Part shown: positions 29,205-39,339 of the stretch, piece by piece
Layout of the letters: every line of letters begins with the position of its first letter
Position numbering within the stretch: the stretch's first letter is position 1
Origin: Pseudonocardia benzenivorans CB1190
GTDB lineage: Bacteria; Actinomycetota; Actinomycetes; Mycobacteriales; Pseudonocardiaceae
Length of the DNA stretch: 64,000 nt
Assembly: GCF_000196675.2 (NCBI RefSeq)
Contig: NC_015312.1
Span: 992,001 to 1,056,000 of the forward strand
Reading direction: 5' to 3'
The notes under the pieces: generated by a model
Databases searched by the model: none
Told to the model about the DNA's origin: nothing
Seen by the model: the letters and a program-made list of their open reading frames with translations, nothing else
Made by a program: the position numbers and the translations under genes

Positions 29205-30233
29205 TCAGGGCAGGGGCGGGGCCTCGCTGGGGCGCACGTCGAAGTCGATCGACGAGTACTCCCGCAGCTTGGTGAGCCGGTGGTAGCCGTCGATCATCCG
29301 GACGGTGCCCGACTTCGAGCGCATGACGATCGACTGCGTGGTGCAGCCGCCCGCCCCGTACTGCACGCCCTTGAGCAGGTCGCCGTTCGTGACGCCGGTT
29401 GCGCAGAAGAAGACGTTGTCGCCGCGGACGAGGTCGTCGGTGGTGAGCACCCGGCCGAGGTCGTGACCCGCGGCGACGGCCCGCTCGCGCTCGGCGTCGT
29501 CGGACGGCCAGAGCCGACCCTGGATCGCGCCGCCCATGCACTTCAGCGCGGCCGCGGCGATGATCCCCTCCGGGGTCCCGCCGATGCCGTACAGCATGTC
29601 GACGCCGGTGTTCGGGCGCGCGGCGGAGATGGCGCCGGCGACGTCGCCGTCGGAGATGAAGTTGATGCGGGCGCCGGTGGCCCGCACCTGCTCGACGATC
29701 TCGGCGTGCCGCGGCCGGTCGAGGATGCAGACGGTGACCTCGGCGACGTCGTACCCCTTGGCCTGCGCGACGCGGCGGATGTTCTCGCCGACGGGCGCGG
29801 TGATGTCGATGACGTCGGCGGCCTCCGGTCCGACGGCGATCTTCTCCATGTAGAAGACGGCGGAGGGGTCGAACATCGCGTCGCGCTCGGCGACGGCGAG
29901 CACCGCCAGCGCGTTGGGCATGCCCTTGGCCATCAGGGTGGTGCCGTCGATCGGGTCGACCGCGACGTCGCACCACGGCCCCTCGCCGTTGCCGACCTCC
30001 TCGCCGTTGAACAGCATGGGCGCCTCGTCCTTCTCGCCCTCGCCGATGACGACGATGCCCCGCATCGAGACCGTGCCGATCAGCTGCCGCATCGCGTCGA
30101 CCGCCGCGCCGTCGCCGCCGTTCTTGTCGCCGCGGCCCACCCACCGGCCCGCGGCCATCGCCGCCGCCTCGGTGACGCGGACGAGCTCCATCGCGAGGTT
30201 GCGGTCGGGTCGCTGACGCTGGTCGGTGGACAT
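29205..30233 (-). CDS. glpX: Class II fructose-1,6-bisphosphatase
   Basis: A 342-residue GlpX-type phosphatase essential for gluconeogenesis. Metal- and substrate-binding segments are seen in [25 protein letters not shown] and [14 protein letters not shown]. The C-terminal half contains [27 protein letters not shown] precedes the ATG by about 9 bases. Orthologue of Rv1099c, divergent from the DUF4245 gene (Rv1100), as in mycobacteria. Confidence 0.95.
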   Translation of the reverse strand: MSTDQRQRPDRNLAMELVRVTEAAAMAAGRWVGRGDKNGGDGAAVDAMRQLIGTVSMRGIVVIGEGEKDEAPMLFNGEEVGNGEGPWCDVAVDPIDGTTLMAKGMPNALAVLAVAERDAMFDPSAVFYMEKIAVGPEAADVIDITAPVGENIRRVAQAKGYDVAEVTVCILDRPRHAEIVEQVRATGARINFISDGDVAGAISAARPNTGVDMLYGIGGTPEGIIAAAALKCMGGAIQGRLWPSDDAERERAVAAGHDLGRVLTTDDLVRGDNVFFCATGVTNGDLLKGVQYGAGGCTTQSIVMRSKSGTVRMIDGYHRLTKLREYSSIDFDVRPSEAPPLP

Positions 30234-30325
30234 CGGGGCGCCTCCAGGGGTCAGGGGTGTGCCGCCTCGATCCTCGCAGATCGACGCACTGCGCCGCGCC
30301 GTCCGACGCCTGAGACGATGGCAAC

Positions 30326-31084
30326 GTGAGCGGTACCCCTCGACCCGATCCGCAGCCCGCCCCGGCCCCCGACGCCGGCGACCGGCCCGACGCGCACGGC
30401 TCCACGGCGCCCGCGGAGGACCCCGGGCACGGCTCGGCGGCGCCCGCCGAGGATCCGGGGAAGGGCTCGGAAGCGCCCGCGGAGCAACCCGGGGAGGGCC
30501 CGGCGAAGCCCGCCCGCGGGTTGCCCAGGGTGCGCGAGATGCTGCTCGCGATCGGGCTGATCATCGTCGTGTCGCTGCTATTCACCCGGTCCTGCTCGTT
30601 CAGCCCGGGCGGCCCGACGGTCGCGCCCGGTTCGGCACCGACCGTCGACTCCGCCGCGCAGCTGCAGGAGGCCGCGCTGCACACCCCGTTCGCGCTGCAC
30701 GTCCCGCAGCTGCCGCCGGGCTGGACGGCCAACTCGGCCGACGACGGGCCGGTGGTCGGTGGCGGCCGTGCCGTCACCGTCGGCTACCTCACCGAGGGCG
30801 GCTCCTACGTGCGGCTCGTGCAGAGCGACGCGACCGAGGAGAACCTCGTCGCGGCGCAGGCGGGCGGTCCGCAGACGGCCACCGGCACCGTCGACGCGGC
30901 CAGCCTGACCTGGGTTGTCTACCGCGTCGGACCGCGGTCGGAGGCGATGTGGGTGGCGCAGCTGCCCTCGACCCCGCGGTCGTCGCTGCTGCTCACGGGC
31001 AGCGCGCCGGAGCCGGACTTCCGCGCGCTCGCGCAGGCCGCCGTCGACGGGACGGTGCTCCCGGTCGGCAGCGCACCGTCCTGA
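30326..31084 (+). CDS. DUF4245 membrane-anchored protein (Rv1100-like)
   Basis: A 252-residue protein. A disordered cytoplasmic N-terminus (about 1-68) contains imperfect APAEDPGxGS repeats. One transmembrane helix follows ([16 protein letters not shown], about 72-88), then an extracytoplasmic domain with the DUF4245 features [17 protein letters not shown] and [15 protein letters not shown]. Function unknown. The GTG at 30326 is the start. It ends one base before the stop of convergent xseB. Confidence 0.85.
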   Translation: MSGTPRPDPQPAPAPDAGDRPDAHGSTAPAEDPGHGSAAPAEDPGKGSEAPAEQPGEGPAKPARGLPRVREMLLAIGLIIVVSLLFTRSCSFSPGGPTVAPGSAPTVDSAAQLQEAALHTPFALHVPQLPPGWTANSADDGPVVGGGRAVTVGYLTEGGSYVRLVQSDATEENLVAAQAGGPQTATGTVDAASLTWVVYRVGPRSEAMWVAQLPSTPRSSLLLTGSAPEPDFRALAQAAVDGTVLPVGSAPS

Positions 31085-31085
31085 C

Positions 31086-31310
31086 TCACCGGTCGTGCTC
31101 GCGGGCCTCGTCCAGGGCCTTCTCGACGCGCTCGCGCGCTCCCGCCAGCTGCTCCTCGCAGCGGCGGGCCAGCGCCTCGCCGCGCTCCCACAGCGCCACG
31201 GACTCGTCGAGCCCGAGGCCGCCGACCTCCAGGGTGCGGACGACCTCGGCCAGCTCGTCGCGGGCCTGCTCGTAGCCGAGGCTCTCGACCGGGGGCCGTG
31301 CGTCGCTCAT
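31086..31310 (-). CDS. xseB: Exodeoxyribonuclease VII small subunit
   Basis: A 74-residue helical protein with the XseB core [40 protein letters not shown]. It forms the small subunit bundle on XseA in the single-strand-specific exonuclease VII. Its ATG overlaps the xseA stop (ATGA), giving translational coupling. Rv1107c equivalent. Confidence 0.95.
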   Translation of the reverse strand: MSDARPPVESLGYEQARDELAEVVRTLEVGGLGLDESVALWERGEALARRCEEQLAGARERVEKALDEAREHDR

Positions 31311-32578
31311 GACGCGCCATCCTGCCCGGCCGCCGTCGCCGGTTCGACGCGGGCCGCGACCGCGCCGTCGGCGACCCGGATGCGCAGCCGGTCACCCTCG
31401 CCGACCTCGCCCGCCGACCGCAGCACCGGCCAGGCCACACCCCGGTCGGCGGCCTCGCCGTCGGGCACCCGCTGCACGACGGCATAGCCGCGGGCCAGCG
31501 TCGCCGCGGGGCCGAGCGTGGTCAGCCGGGCGCGCAGGTGCTCGATCTCGGTGGCCCGCGCGGCGAGCCCCCGGTCGAGGGCGGCGTGGGTCCGCTCCCG
31601 CAGGCGTTCCAGCTCCTCGTGCCGAACCTGCAGGCCGCCCAACGGGTCCGCCAGCACCGGCCGGGCGCGCAGCGCGACGAGCAGCCGCTGCTCGCGGTCG
31701 ACCCAGCCGTGCAGGGCGCGCCGCGCGCGGTCGCGCAGCCCGGAGATCCGCGCGCTCTCCTCGGCGAGGTCGGGCACGAGCCGGCGCCCGGCCTCGGTGG
31801 GCGTGGAACAGCGCAGGTCGGCGACGTGGTCGACGAGCGGGGTGTCGGGTTCGTGCCCGATCGCGGAGACGACGGGCGTGCGGGCATCGGCGACCGCGCG
31901 GCACAGCGTCTCGTCGGAGAACGGCAGCAGGTCCTCGACGCTGCCGCCGCCGCGGGCCAGCACGATGACGTCGACGTCCGGGTCCCGGTCGAGCACGCCC
32001 AGCGCCTCGACGATCTGTGGCACCGCGAGCGCCCCCTGCGTGGCGGTGTGCTCGATCCGGAACCGCACCGACGGCCAGCGCGCCGTCGCATTGGACACGA
32101 CGTCGTGCTCGGCCGCCGACGCCCGCCCCGTGATCAGCCCGATGCGCCCGGGCAGGAACGGCAGCGGGCGCTTGCGCGCGACGTCGAACAGGCCCTCGGC
32201 GGCCAGCAGTCGGCGCAGCCGCTCGATGCGCGCCAGCAGCTCACCGAGGCCGACGGCCTGGATCCGGTCGACGCGCAGGCTCAGCGTGCCGCGCCCCAGG
32301 AAGAACGACGGCTTGCCGTGCACGACGACACGGTTGCCCTCGGTGACGGCGGGACCGCCCTCGCGAACCAGCCCGACCGGGCAGGTGAGCTGCAGGGAGA
32401 CGTCGGCGGCGGGATCGCGCAGCGTCAGGAACGCCGTGCCGGTCCCGGGCCGCGCGGTGACCTGCGCGAGCTGGCCCTCCACCCAGACCGCGCCCAGCCG
32501 GTCGACCCACTCGGCGATCTTGCGGGCGACCGTCCGGACCGGCCAGGGCGACTCCGGGGACGTCGGGGCGTCGCTCAC
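31307..32578 (-). CDS. xseA: Exodeoxyribonuclease VII large subunit
   Basis: A 423-residue catalytic subunit. The N-terminal OB-fold (about 12-110) contains [16 protein letters not shown] and [17 protein letters not shown]. The catalytic core shows [38 protein letters not shown] and [27 protein letters not shown], followed by a coiled-coil arm. The GTG at 32578 overlaps the preceding gene's stop (GTGA). It lies in a compact minus-strand operon with xseB downstream. Rv1108c equivalent. Confidence 0.95.
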   Translation of the reverse strand: MSDAPTSPESPWPVRTVARKIAEWVDRLGAVWVEGQLAQVTARPGTGTAFLTLRDPAADVSLQLTCPVGLVREGGPAVTEGNRVVVHGKPSFFLGRGTLSLRVDRIQAVGLGELLARIERLRRLLAAEGLFDVARKRPLPFLPGRIGLITGRASAAEHDVVSNATARWPSVRFRIEHTATQGALAVPQIVEALGVLDRDPDVDVIVLARGGGSVEDLLPFSDETLCRAVADARTPVVSAIGHEPDTPLVDHVADLRCSTPTEAGRRLVPDLAEESARISGLRDRARRALHGWVDREQRLLVALRARPVLADPLGGLQVRHEELERLRERTHAALDRGLAARATEIEHLRARLTTLGPAATLARGYAVVQRVPDGEAADRGVAWPVLRSAGEVGEGDRLRIRVADGAVAARVEPATAAGQDGAS

Positions 32579-33225
32579 CCCTCGGTCATGGTGACGATGC
32601 GGTTCCCGAGCATCGTCACGTAGGGCGGGCGGTTGCCGTGGCTGATCTCCCACTGCAGCAGGGCGCGCAGCTCGTCGACGTCGAGCGCCCGCAGGCGCCC
32701 GCGCAGCTGCGGGATCGTCATACCGGCGTACCCGGGGAGGACGGCCGGGCCGTCGTCCTCGGCGGCCGCGTCGCGGATCGTCTCGGCGGCGACCTCGGTC
32801 GCCGGGTCGGCGGCGACGATCGGGTCCTCCGGGTCGGCGGGCAACGTCGACCCGCCCGTCAACTCGCCCGTCGTCCCACCCGTCGACCCCGCCGCCGGTT
32901 CGGTGTCGTCGTCTTCGGTGTCGTCGTCGAACGTGGCCCGCCCGCGCATCGACGTCACCGACGCGCCGTTCACGGTCGCCGGTTCCTCGTCGTCGAAGGT
33001 CGCCCAGCTCGGGGTCTCGGGCACCGGTCGCAGCGCGCCGAGCGCGCGGTCGCCCTTGATGGCCAGCTCGGTCACCCGCTGCTGCACCCTCATCGACACC
33101 TGCAGCGCCTGGCTGACGGCCGTCACGGGCAGCTCGGTGACGAGACGAGGCAGGTCGCGGGCCTGCTCGACGGCGGTGGCGACAAGGCCGGCGGCGATCC
33201 GCACCGGCATCGGCAGCGGCTTCAT
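32575..33225 (-). CDS. Lipid droplet-associated-type protein (Rv1109c-like)
   Basis: A 216-residue protein. An amphipathic helical N-terminus ([25 protein letters not shown], then a helix to about residue 58) is followed by a disordered acidic Thr/Asp/Gly-rich middle. A C-terminal SAP-like motif ([28 protein letters not shown]) precedes the invariant-looking end [15 protein letters not shown]. This layout matches the actinobacterial family annotated as lipid droplet-associated. It is the first gene of the xseA-xseB unit, with its stop overlapping the xseA GTG. Confidence 0.8.
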   Translation of the reverse strand: MKPLPMPVRIAAGLVATAVEQARDLPRLVTELPVTAVSQALQVSMRVQQRVTELAIKGDRALGALRPVPETPSWATFDDEEPATVNGASVTSMRGRATFDDDTEDDDTEPAAGSTGGTTGELTGGSTLPADPEDPIVAADPATEVAAETIRDAAAEDDGPAVLPGYAGMTIPQLRGRLRALDVDELRALLQWEISHGNRPPYVTMLGNRIVTMTEG

Positions 33226-33358
33226 GCCCGCATCATCCCCTGCGCCGCCGGGGCCGTCACCTGGGGGAGTGGCTGCGCCCCTTCGGCACGGCCCCGACGG
33301 GTGACGGCGTGGGTCACGTCGGGCGGCCCGTCGCCCGACACCGCCGTACGCTGGTGGC

Positions 33359-34318
33359 ATGTCCCGAGCCGAGACCAAGCGAATCCTGCTCGCCAAGCCG
33401 CGCGGGTACTGCGCGGGCGTGGACCGGGCCGTCGAGGCGGTCGAGAAGGCGTTGGAGCAGCACGGGGCTCCCGTCTACGTCCGCAAGCAGATCGTGCACA
33501 ACGTCCATGTCGTCGAGACGCTGACCGAGCGCGGCGCGATCTTCGTCGACGAGACCGACGAGGTGCCGCCCGGCTCTATCGTCGTGTTCTCCGCGCACGG
33601 GGTCTCGCCCGCGGTCCGCCAGCAGGCCGAGGACCGCGAGCTGCGCACGATCGACGCGACCTGCCCGCTGGTCACCAAGGTCCACGGTGAGGTCAAGCGG
33701 TTCGCCCGCGAGGACTACGACATCCTGCTCGTCGGTCACCGCGGCCACGAGGAGGTCGAGGGCACCTCGGGCGAGGCGCCCGGCAACGTCCAGCTCGTCG
33801 ACAGCGCGGCCGACGTCGCGTCGGTGACGGTGCGCGACCCCGACAAGGTCGTCTGGCTCTCGCAGACCACGCTGAGCGTCGACGAGACGATGGAAACCGT
33901 TGCCGCGCTGCGGGAGCGCTTCCCGACGCTGCAGAACCCGCCGAGCGACGACATCTGCTACGCCACGCAGAACCGCCAGATCGCGGTGAAGGCGATGGCC
34001 CCGCACTGCGATCTCGTGCTGGTCGTGGGGTCGGCCAACTCGTCGAACTCGGTGCGGCTCGTCGAGGTCGCCCTCGCCGCGGGCGCCGGGGCGTCGTACC
34101 TGATCGACTACGCCCGCCAGATCGACGAGAGCTGGCTCGAGGGCGTGACGACGGTCGGGGTCACCAGTGGTGCCTCGGTCCCCGAGGTCCTCGTCCGCGG
34201 CGTGCTCGAGCACCTGGGCGAGCACGGGTTCGGCGAGGTCGAGGAGATCACGACTGCCGAGGAGACCTTGACGTTCGCCCTTCCCCGCGAGCTCCGCCCG
34301 AGCCGCGCGGGTCGCTGA
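33359..34318 (+). CDS. ispH: 4-hydroxy-3-methylbut-2-enyl diphosphate reductase
   Basis: A 319-residue iron-sulfur enzyme, the last step of the MEP pathway, giving IPP and DMAPP. The three cluster-binding cysteines are C18 ([12 protein letters not shown]), C102 ([11 protein letters not shown]) and C200 ([10 protein letters not shown]). Other signatures are [22 protein letters not shown] and [14 protein letters not shown]. The last 24 codons overlap the 3' end of the convergent DUF6542 gene. Rv1110 equivalent. Confidence 0.96.
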   Translation: MSRAETKRILLAKPRGYCAGVDRAVEAVEKALEQHGAPVYVRKQIVHNVHVVETLTERGAIFVDETDEVPPGSIVVFSAHGVSPAVRQQAEDRELRTIDATCPLVTKVHGEVKRFAREDYDILLVGHRGHEEVEGTSGEAPGNVQLVDSAADVASVTVRDPDKVVWLSQTTLSVDETMETVAALRERFPTLQNPPSDDICYATQNRQIAVKAMAPHCDLVLVVGSANSSNSVRLVEVALAAGAGASYLIDYARQIDESWLEGVTTVGVTSGASVPEVLVRGVLEHLGEHGFGEVEEITTAEETLTFALPRELRPSRAGR

Positions 34319-34994
34319 CCCGGCCGCCCTCGCGGCCTGCACGTTCGGCCTCCAGGCGCTTCTCGCGAGCCCGCCGGCGGGCCTCCTCCGCGACGGTCGG
34401 CTTCGGCTCCCGACGTCCCGGGGCCCGGCCCGCGGGGCCGCCTCGGCCCTGCGCAGCCCGGTCGCGGCCGGCGAGCCTGCCGAGCCGAAGCTCGGGGTCG
34501 TCGTTGCGCTGCAACAGGAGCCGCCCGATCCCGATACCGACGACGACCGCTGTGGTGGTGGCCATCGTGGGGAACGAGTTGATCAGCGGGGCCCCGACGA
34601 GCAGCAGCGTCTCGGTCGTCCCGCCGCCGGAGCGCGACGGCCCGACCAGCAGCACCATCACCGGGACGAGCACCGCGACCAGCAGCGGCGGCTGCACGAT
34701 CGGCAGGAACAGGCTGCGGCGGCGCACCCACATCACCGCGAGCAGGCAGCCGGTGAAGAACCCGACCTTGAAGACGATCCCCGCGGTACCCGACCGCAGG
34801 ACGTCGATCAGCACGCCCAGCCCGGTGAACGCCACGGCGACGCCCAGCGCCGCGACCGGCGGGATGCCCAGCACCGTGCCGATGATCGACCGGTCGGGCA
34901 TCGGCCACTGCCCCTGCGAACCGGACCCGCCGGACCGCCCCTGGCCGGGACGCCCCGGGTGGCGGACGGCGCCCGCCGGGCGAGGTGATGTCAC
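34248..34994 (-). CDS. DUF6542-like membrane protein (Rv1111c-like)
   Basis: A 248-residue protein. A short Gly/Pro/Gln-rich N-terminus leads into about four transmembrane segments ([55 protein letters not shown], then [18 protein letters not shown]). A strongly basic, disordered C-terminal tail follows ([20 protein letters not shown]). The GTG at 34994 overlaps the rmuC stop (GTGA). It overlaps ispH tail-to-tail by 71 bases. Function unknown. Confidence 0.78.
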   Translation of the reverse strand: MTSPRPAGAVRHPGRPGQGRSGGSGSQGQWPMPDRSIIGTVLGIPPVAALGVAVAFTGLGVLIDVLRSGTAGIVFKVGFFTGCLLAVMWVRRRSLFLPIVQPPLLVAVLVPVMVLLVGPSRSGGGTTETLLLVGAPLINSFPTMATTTAVVVGIGIGRLLLQRNDDPELRLGRLAGRDRAAQGRGGPAGRAPGRREPKPTVAEEARRRAREKRLEAERAGREGGRVSDPRGSGGARGEGRTSRSPRQS

Positions 34995-36553
34995 CCCGTC
35001 ACGGTAGCCGGGGCGTCGTCCTCGTCGTCGTCGGCATGCGGGCCGACGATCTCCCGTTCGAGCTGATGTAACGCGATCAGGGAGTCCGCGGCCGACGCGA
35101 CGAGTTCGGGGGCGGCGACGGTGCGCGGGGCGCGGTCGACCTGGCCGGGGGCGGCCAGGTCGTCGTCGGCGACCTTGAGCTCGGTGAGCTTGCGGGCGGT
35201 GACGAGGACCCGTGATTCCAGCGACGACACCGTCTGGTTGTAGCTGGTGATGGCCGTGTCGAGACTGCGGCCCAGCTTGGCCACGTGGTTGCCCATCGTC
35301 GCGAGCCGCGAGTGCAGCTCCCTGCCGAGCTGGTGGACCTGGGCAGCGTTGCGCGCCAACGCTTCCTGCCGCCAGGTGTAGGCGACGGTGCGCAGCAGCG
35401 CGATCAACGTCGTCGGGGTGGCGATCACGACGTTGCGCGCGAACGCGTGCTCGAGCAACGACGGGTCGGACTGCAGGGCCGCCTCGAGGAACGGGTCGCC
35501 CGGCACGAAGAGCACGACGAACTCCGGCGACGGCTCGAACGCCGCCCAGTACGCCTTGGCGGACAACGAGTCCACGTGCTGGCGCAGCTGGCGGGCGTGC
35601 GCGGCGAGCCGCTCGGCGTGCACCTCGGGATCGCGGGTCTCGACCGCGTCGAGGTAGGCGGCGAACGGCACCTTCGCGTCGACGACGATCTGCTTGTCGC
35701 CCGCCAGGTGCACGACCATGTCGGGACGGACGCCGCCGTCGGCGTCGCCGCCCGTGCCGGTTCCGGTGACCTGGGTGTCGAAGTCGCAGTGCTCGACCAT
35801 GCCGGCGAGCTGCACGATGCGTTCCAGCTGCAGCTCGCCCCAGCGGCCGCGGACCTGCGGCGCCCGCAGCGCGCTGACCAGCTGCCGGGTCTCGCTCTGC
35901 AGCTTCTCCGACGACCGGTGCATCGCGATGACCTGCTCGCGCAGCCCGGCGTAGGCCGACTCGCGGTCCTTCTCCACGGCCCGCAGCTGGCCCTCGACCC
36001 GGGCGAGCGTGGCCGTCATCGGGTCGATCAGCTTGTCGAGCGCCGCGGCGCGGGCCGCCTCGTCGCCCGCGGCCTTCGCGGACAGCGCCGCCGTGGCCTC
36101 CTTGATCCGACCCTCCGCCAGCGCGACGAAGTGCTCGTTGTTGCGCGCCAACGCATCTGCCGACAGCGACCGGAACGCCTCCTTGAGCTCGGCGTCGCGC
36201 CGCAGCAGGAGCTCCTCGCGGGCCGCGCCGGCCTCGCGCTCGCTGCGCAGGGCCGCACCGTGCGCGGCGGCCTCGCTCTCCGCGCGGCGCAGGCGCTCCG
36301 AGGCGGTGTCGACCTCCTCGGACAGCTCCTCGACACGCTCGAGCAGCGCGGCCCGCTCGGCGCGCAGAGCCGCCGTGTCGGCCCGCGCCGTCGCCGACAC
36401 TTCCGCGACGCGGCGGGCCGCCTCCGCCGCCGCCACCTTGTGCCGCGAGCCCAGGAACAGCCACGCCACGCCGAAGCCCGCCACCAGGCCCACGAGCAGG
36501 CCGATGAGCAGCACGTTCACGGCGGTGACGAGATCCACGGCCCCAGGGTGCAC
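34991..36553 (-). CDS. rmuC: RmuC family DNA recombination protein
   Basis: A 520-residue protein. One N-terminal membrane helix (VLLIGLLVGLVAGFGVAWLFL, about 14-34) is followed by a long coiled coil (40-230). The RmuC nuclease-like domain contains RGRWGELQLERIVQLAGM, DMVVHLAGDKQIVVDAKVPFAAY and FVVLFVPGDPFLEAAL. RmuC limits inversions at short repeats in E. coli. The start could be the GTG at 36553 or one five codons later. It is translationally coupled to the DUF6542 gene. Confidence 0.92.
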   Translation of the reverse strand: MHPGAVDLVTAVNVLLIGLLVGLVAGFGVAWLFLGSRHKVAAAEAARRVAEVSATARADTAALRAERAALLERVEELSEEVDTASERLRRAESEAAAHGAALRSEREAGAAREELLLRRDAELKEAFRSLSADALARNNEHFVALAEGRIKEATAALSAKAAGDEAARAAALDKLIDPMTATLARVEGQLRAVEKDRESAYAGLREQVIAMHRSSEKLQSETRQLVSALRAPQVRGRWGELQLERIVQLAGMVEHCDFDTQVTGTGTGGDADGGVRPDMVVHLAGDKQIVVDAKVPFAAYLDAVETRDPEVHAERLAAHARQLRQHVDSLSAKAYWAAFEPSPEFVVLFVPGDPFLEAALQSDPSLLEHAFARNVVIATPTTLIALLRTVAYTWRQEALARNAAQVHQLGRELHSRLATMGNHVAKLGRSLDTAITSYNQTVSSLESRVLVTARKLTELKVADDDLAAPGQVDRAPRTVAAPELVASAADSLIALHQLEREIVGPHADDDEDDAPATVTG

Positions 36554-36690
36554 CCGCGCTCCGACAGAACCGGCGTGCCACGCCGACCACCCGACAGGGT
36601 GTACGGCAAGAGGCCGAGACGGATCGGCGAGCGGTCGAACAAACGGTCGAATCGTCGACTTCGGACCGTCGCGCCCTCAATGCACGAGCG

Positions 36691-37185
36691 TCAGCCGGCC
36701 TCGTGTGCGATGAGCGCGCGCTTCACCGGCAGCCCCCACCGGAAGCCGCCGAGGCTGCCGTCGAGTCGCAGGACCCGGTGGCAGGGCACGAACAGCGCGG
36801 CCGCGTTGCGCGCGCAGGCCGATGCGGCGGCGCGGATCGCCGCCGGGCGCCCGGACAGCGTGGCGTACTCCGTGTAGGTCACCGGGCCGCCCGCGGGAAC
36901 GGTCCGCAGCACGTCCCAGGCGTGCTCGAGGAACGGGCCGGAGCGCTGCCGCACCGGCACGGCGTCGATGACACCGAGGTCGCCCTCGTGGTATGCGAGG
37001 ACGGCCTTGCCGACGGGACCCAGGTCCGGCACGGCGCGCGCGTCGGCGGGGCGCAGCGACGGGTGGATCAGCGGCAGGAGGTCGTCGACGTCGCCGGTCC
37101 AGCCGGAGGCCAGGACGGCGCCGTCGTCGGCGACGACCGCGGTGAACGGTCCGATCCGGGTGTCGATGGTGGACCACGCGTTCAT
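36691..37185 (-). CDS. ogt: Methylated-DNA--protein-cysteine methyltransferase
   Basis: A 164-residue O6-alkylguanine repair protein. The acceptor Cys135 is in FVPCHRVLR, preceded by TYTEYATLSGRPAAIRAAASACARN (helix-turn-helix and arginine finger) and followed by GGFRWGLPVKRALIAHE. Its ATG overlaps the stop of the Ada/AlkA gene (ATGA), so the two repair proteins are made from one transcript and probably co-induced by alkylation. Confidence 0.93.
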   Translation of the reverse strand: MNAWSTIDTRIGPFTAVVADDGAVLASGWTGDVDDLLPLIHPSLRPADARAVPDLGPVGKAVLAYHEGDLGVIDAVPVRQRSGPFLEHAWDVLRTVPAGGPVTYTEYATLSGRPAAIRAAASACARNAAALFVPCHRVLRLDGSLGGFRWGLPVKRALIAHEAG

Positions 37186-38675
37186 GACGTCTCCTTCGTG
37201 CGGGCGGCGGGAACCGATGCCCGCCAGAGGTGGGTGGCCGCGTAGGACCGCCAGGGCCGCCACCGTTCGGCGTGGGCGGTCAGCGCGGGGATGTCCGAGG
37301 GCAGGCCCAGCGCGGCGGCCCCGCGACGGACGGCGAGGTCCTCGGCGAGCAGCTCGTCGGGGTCGCCGAGCAGACGCATGGCCAGGTAGCCGGCCGTCCA
37401 CGGGCCCACCCCGGGCTGCGCGAGCAGGTCGGCGCGCAGCGCGGCGGGCTCGCGGCCCGCGTCGAGCACGAGGTCGCCGCTCGCGATCGCCGAGGCCAGC
37501 CCGACGAGCGTCGCCGTCCGCCTGGCCGGCCCGCTCACGACGTCGGCCGCGCGCTCGGCGAGCGCCTCCGCCGTCGGGAAGAGCAGGCCCGGACCGTCCC
37601 ACTGCTCCGGGAGCGGCTCGCCGAGCTCCGCGACGAGGCGCGACGCGGCCGTCCGGGCGCCGCTGACCGACACCTGCTGGCCCAGGACCGTCCGCACGAC
37701 GAGCTCGACCGGGTCGACCGTGCCGGCGACCCGGATTCCCGGCACGGCCCCGACCGACGGCGCGAGCGCGGGATCGGCGGCCAGTGCGATGTCGACGGCG
37801 ACCGGGTCGGCGTCCAGGTCCAGCAGTCTGCGGATGCGTGCGACGGCGGGGCCGACGTCACGCGGGTCGACGGGCCGTAGCGTCGCCGTGACGTGCCGGG
37901 CCCCGGGCGGCGCCGACAGGTCGAGCGCCACCGTCGCCGGACCGTGCGGGAGTCGCAGCGTGCGCCGGTAGCAGCTGCCGACGACCTCCTCCACGCCGGC
38001 GATCGCCCTGTGGCGCAGGTGGTCGAGCAACCCCTCCGCGTCGAACGGGAGGCGGTGGGGCAGCCGTAGCACCAGCGCGCCCGCGACCGGGGTGAGCCGC
38101 TCGCCGCCGCGACGGGCCGCGTCCGCGCGCAACGTCCGCGGCGGCACCGCGTAGACGGCGCGGACGGTGTCGTTGAACTGCCGGACGCTGGCGAAGCCCG
38201 CGGCGAACGCGACGTCGGCCATGGGCAGGCTCGTCGTCTCGACGAGAAGTCGTGCGGTGTGCGCGCGGTGTGCCCTCGCCAGCGCGAGCGGGCCCGCGCC
38301 GAGCTCGGCCGTCAGGACGCGGTTGAGCTGGCGCTCCGAGTAGCCGAGCGCCCTCGCGAGCCCGGGCACGCCCTCCCGTTCGACGAGCCCGTCGCCGATC
38401 AGCCGCATCGCTCGGCCGGCGAGATCGGCACGGCAGTCCCACTCCGGCGAACCGGGCACGGCATCGGGCAGGCAGCGTCGGCACGCGCGGTAGCCGCGCT
38501 GCTGGGCGGCGGCGGCCGTCGTCAGGAACTCGACGTTGCGGCGCAACGGGGTCGTCGCGGGACACGAAGGGCGGCAATAGATTCCGGTCGTCCGCACCGC
38601 GGTGACGAACTGGCCGTCGAACCGCGCGTCGCGCGAGGTCACCGCGCGGTAGCAGAGGTCCTGGTTGAGGAGCAC
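37182..38675 (-). CDS. alkA: Ada/AlkA fusion: transcriptional regulator and 3-methyladenine glycosylase
   Basis: A 497-residue three-part protein. Residues 1-80 are the Ada metal-binding domain with Cys34, 38, 65 and 68 (GIYCRPSCPA, CRRC); Cys34 is the expected methylphosphotriester acceptor. Residues about 85-180 form an AraC-type helix-turn-helix (VPGLARALGYSERQLNRVL, VAFAAGFASVRQFNDTV). The C-terminal AlkA glycosylase has the HhH region PGVGPWTAGYLAMR with the catalytic Asp in LLAEDLAVR. The GTG at 38675 is the probable start. With ogt it makes a self-regulating alkylation-response operon. Confidence 0.92.
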   Translation of the reverse strand: MLLNQDLCYRAVTSRDARFDGQFVTAVRTTGIYCRPSCPATTPLRRNVEFLTTAAAAQQRGYRACRRCLPDAVPGSPEWDCRADLAGRAMRLIGDGLVEREGVPGLARALGYSERQLNRVLTAELGAGPLALARAHRAHTARLLVETTSLPMADVAFAAGFASVRQFNDTVRAVYAVPPRTLRADAARRGGERLTPVAGALVLRLPHRLPFDAEGLLDHLRHRAIAGVEEVVGSCYRRTLRLPHGPATVALDLSAPPGARHVTATLRPVDPRDVGPAVARIRRLLDLDADPVAVDIALAADPALAPSVGAVPGIRVAGTVDPVELVVRTVLGQQVSVSGARTAASRLVAELGEPLPEQWDGPGLLFPTAEALAERAADVVSGPARRTATLVGLASAIASGDLVLDAGREPAALRADLLAQPGVGPWTAGYLAMRLLGDPDELLAEDLAVRRGAAALGLPSDIPALTAHAERWRPWRSYAATHLWRASVPAARTKETS

Positions 38676-38739
38676 GACGTCGATCGTGCCAGTCCCGCCC
38701 GGCCCGTTCCGGCGGGAATCGGACACGGACGTCCCTGCG

Positions 38740-39180
38740 TCAGTCGCGCTCGCAGATGGGACCCGAGAGGTAGCCGAGCGCGCACGCCGTCCGGATGTTG
38801 TCGTCCTGACCGCGGCGGGGCCCGCCGCGCGTGTCGTCCCGCGGTCGGGTGACGGTCGGCCGGTCGGCGTGCGTCGTCGGTGCGGCGTCGCGGGTCGCGG
38901 GCGGCGCGGTCGTCGCCCGGCGTGGTGCGGGCGCACGGGTGGTCGGCACCGGGGCGGGCGGTGCGGCTGCCGCGCCGAGGTCGGGCAGCGGGACCGGCGG
39001 GATCGCGTCGTCGAACGTGGGGAACGTGGCCACGGACGTCCCGGGAGCCGACGACGCGAAGCGCGGCAACGCCACCGGGCCCGCCGGGCTGCCCGCCATC
39101 GCGACCGCGGTGACCGCGCCGAGCGACAGCGACGCCGTCACGGCCGCGGTGAGGGCCGCACGAGGACTCGGGAACCGCAC
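38740..39180 (-). CDS. Secreted or anchored Pro/Ala/Thr-rich hypothetical protein
   Basis: A 146-residue protein. A signal or anchor segment is at residues 8-30 (ALTAAVTASLSLGAVTAVAMAG), followed by a Pro/Ala/Thr/Arg-rich extended region and a short C-terminal motif with two cysteines (RTACALGYLSGPICERD). AAGGTGG 6 bases upstream favours the GTG at 39180. It is divergent from ychF. No family is recognised; the conserved-looking C-terminus suggests a real gene. Confidence 0.7.
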   Translation of the reverse strand: MRFPSPRAALTAAVTASLSLGAVTAVAMAGSPAGPVALPRFASSAPGTSVATFPTFDDAIPPVPLPDLGAAAAPPAPVPTTRAPAPRRATTAPPATRDAAPTTHADRPTVTRPRDDTRGGPRRGQDDNIRTACALGYLSGPICERD

Positions 39181-39339
39181 CAGGACCACCTTCGCCGACG
39201 ACGGGACCGGCCACACCCCGGCGGCCTCACCGGGTCCATCGCCCGGAACCGCGCCGACGTTAGCCTTTTCGGATCATCAGGGGTACGGCGACCGGCGGTG
39301 TCGCGACCTCGCGCGGCGGTGCGACTACGCTGGTCGGTC

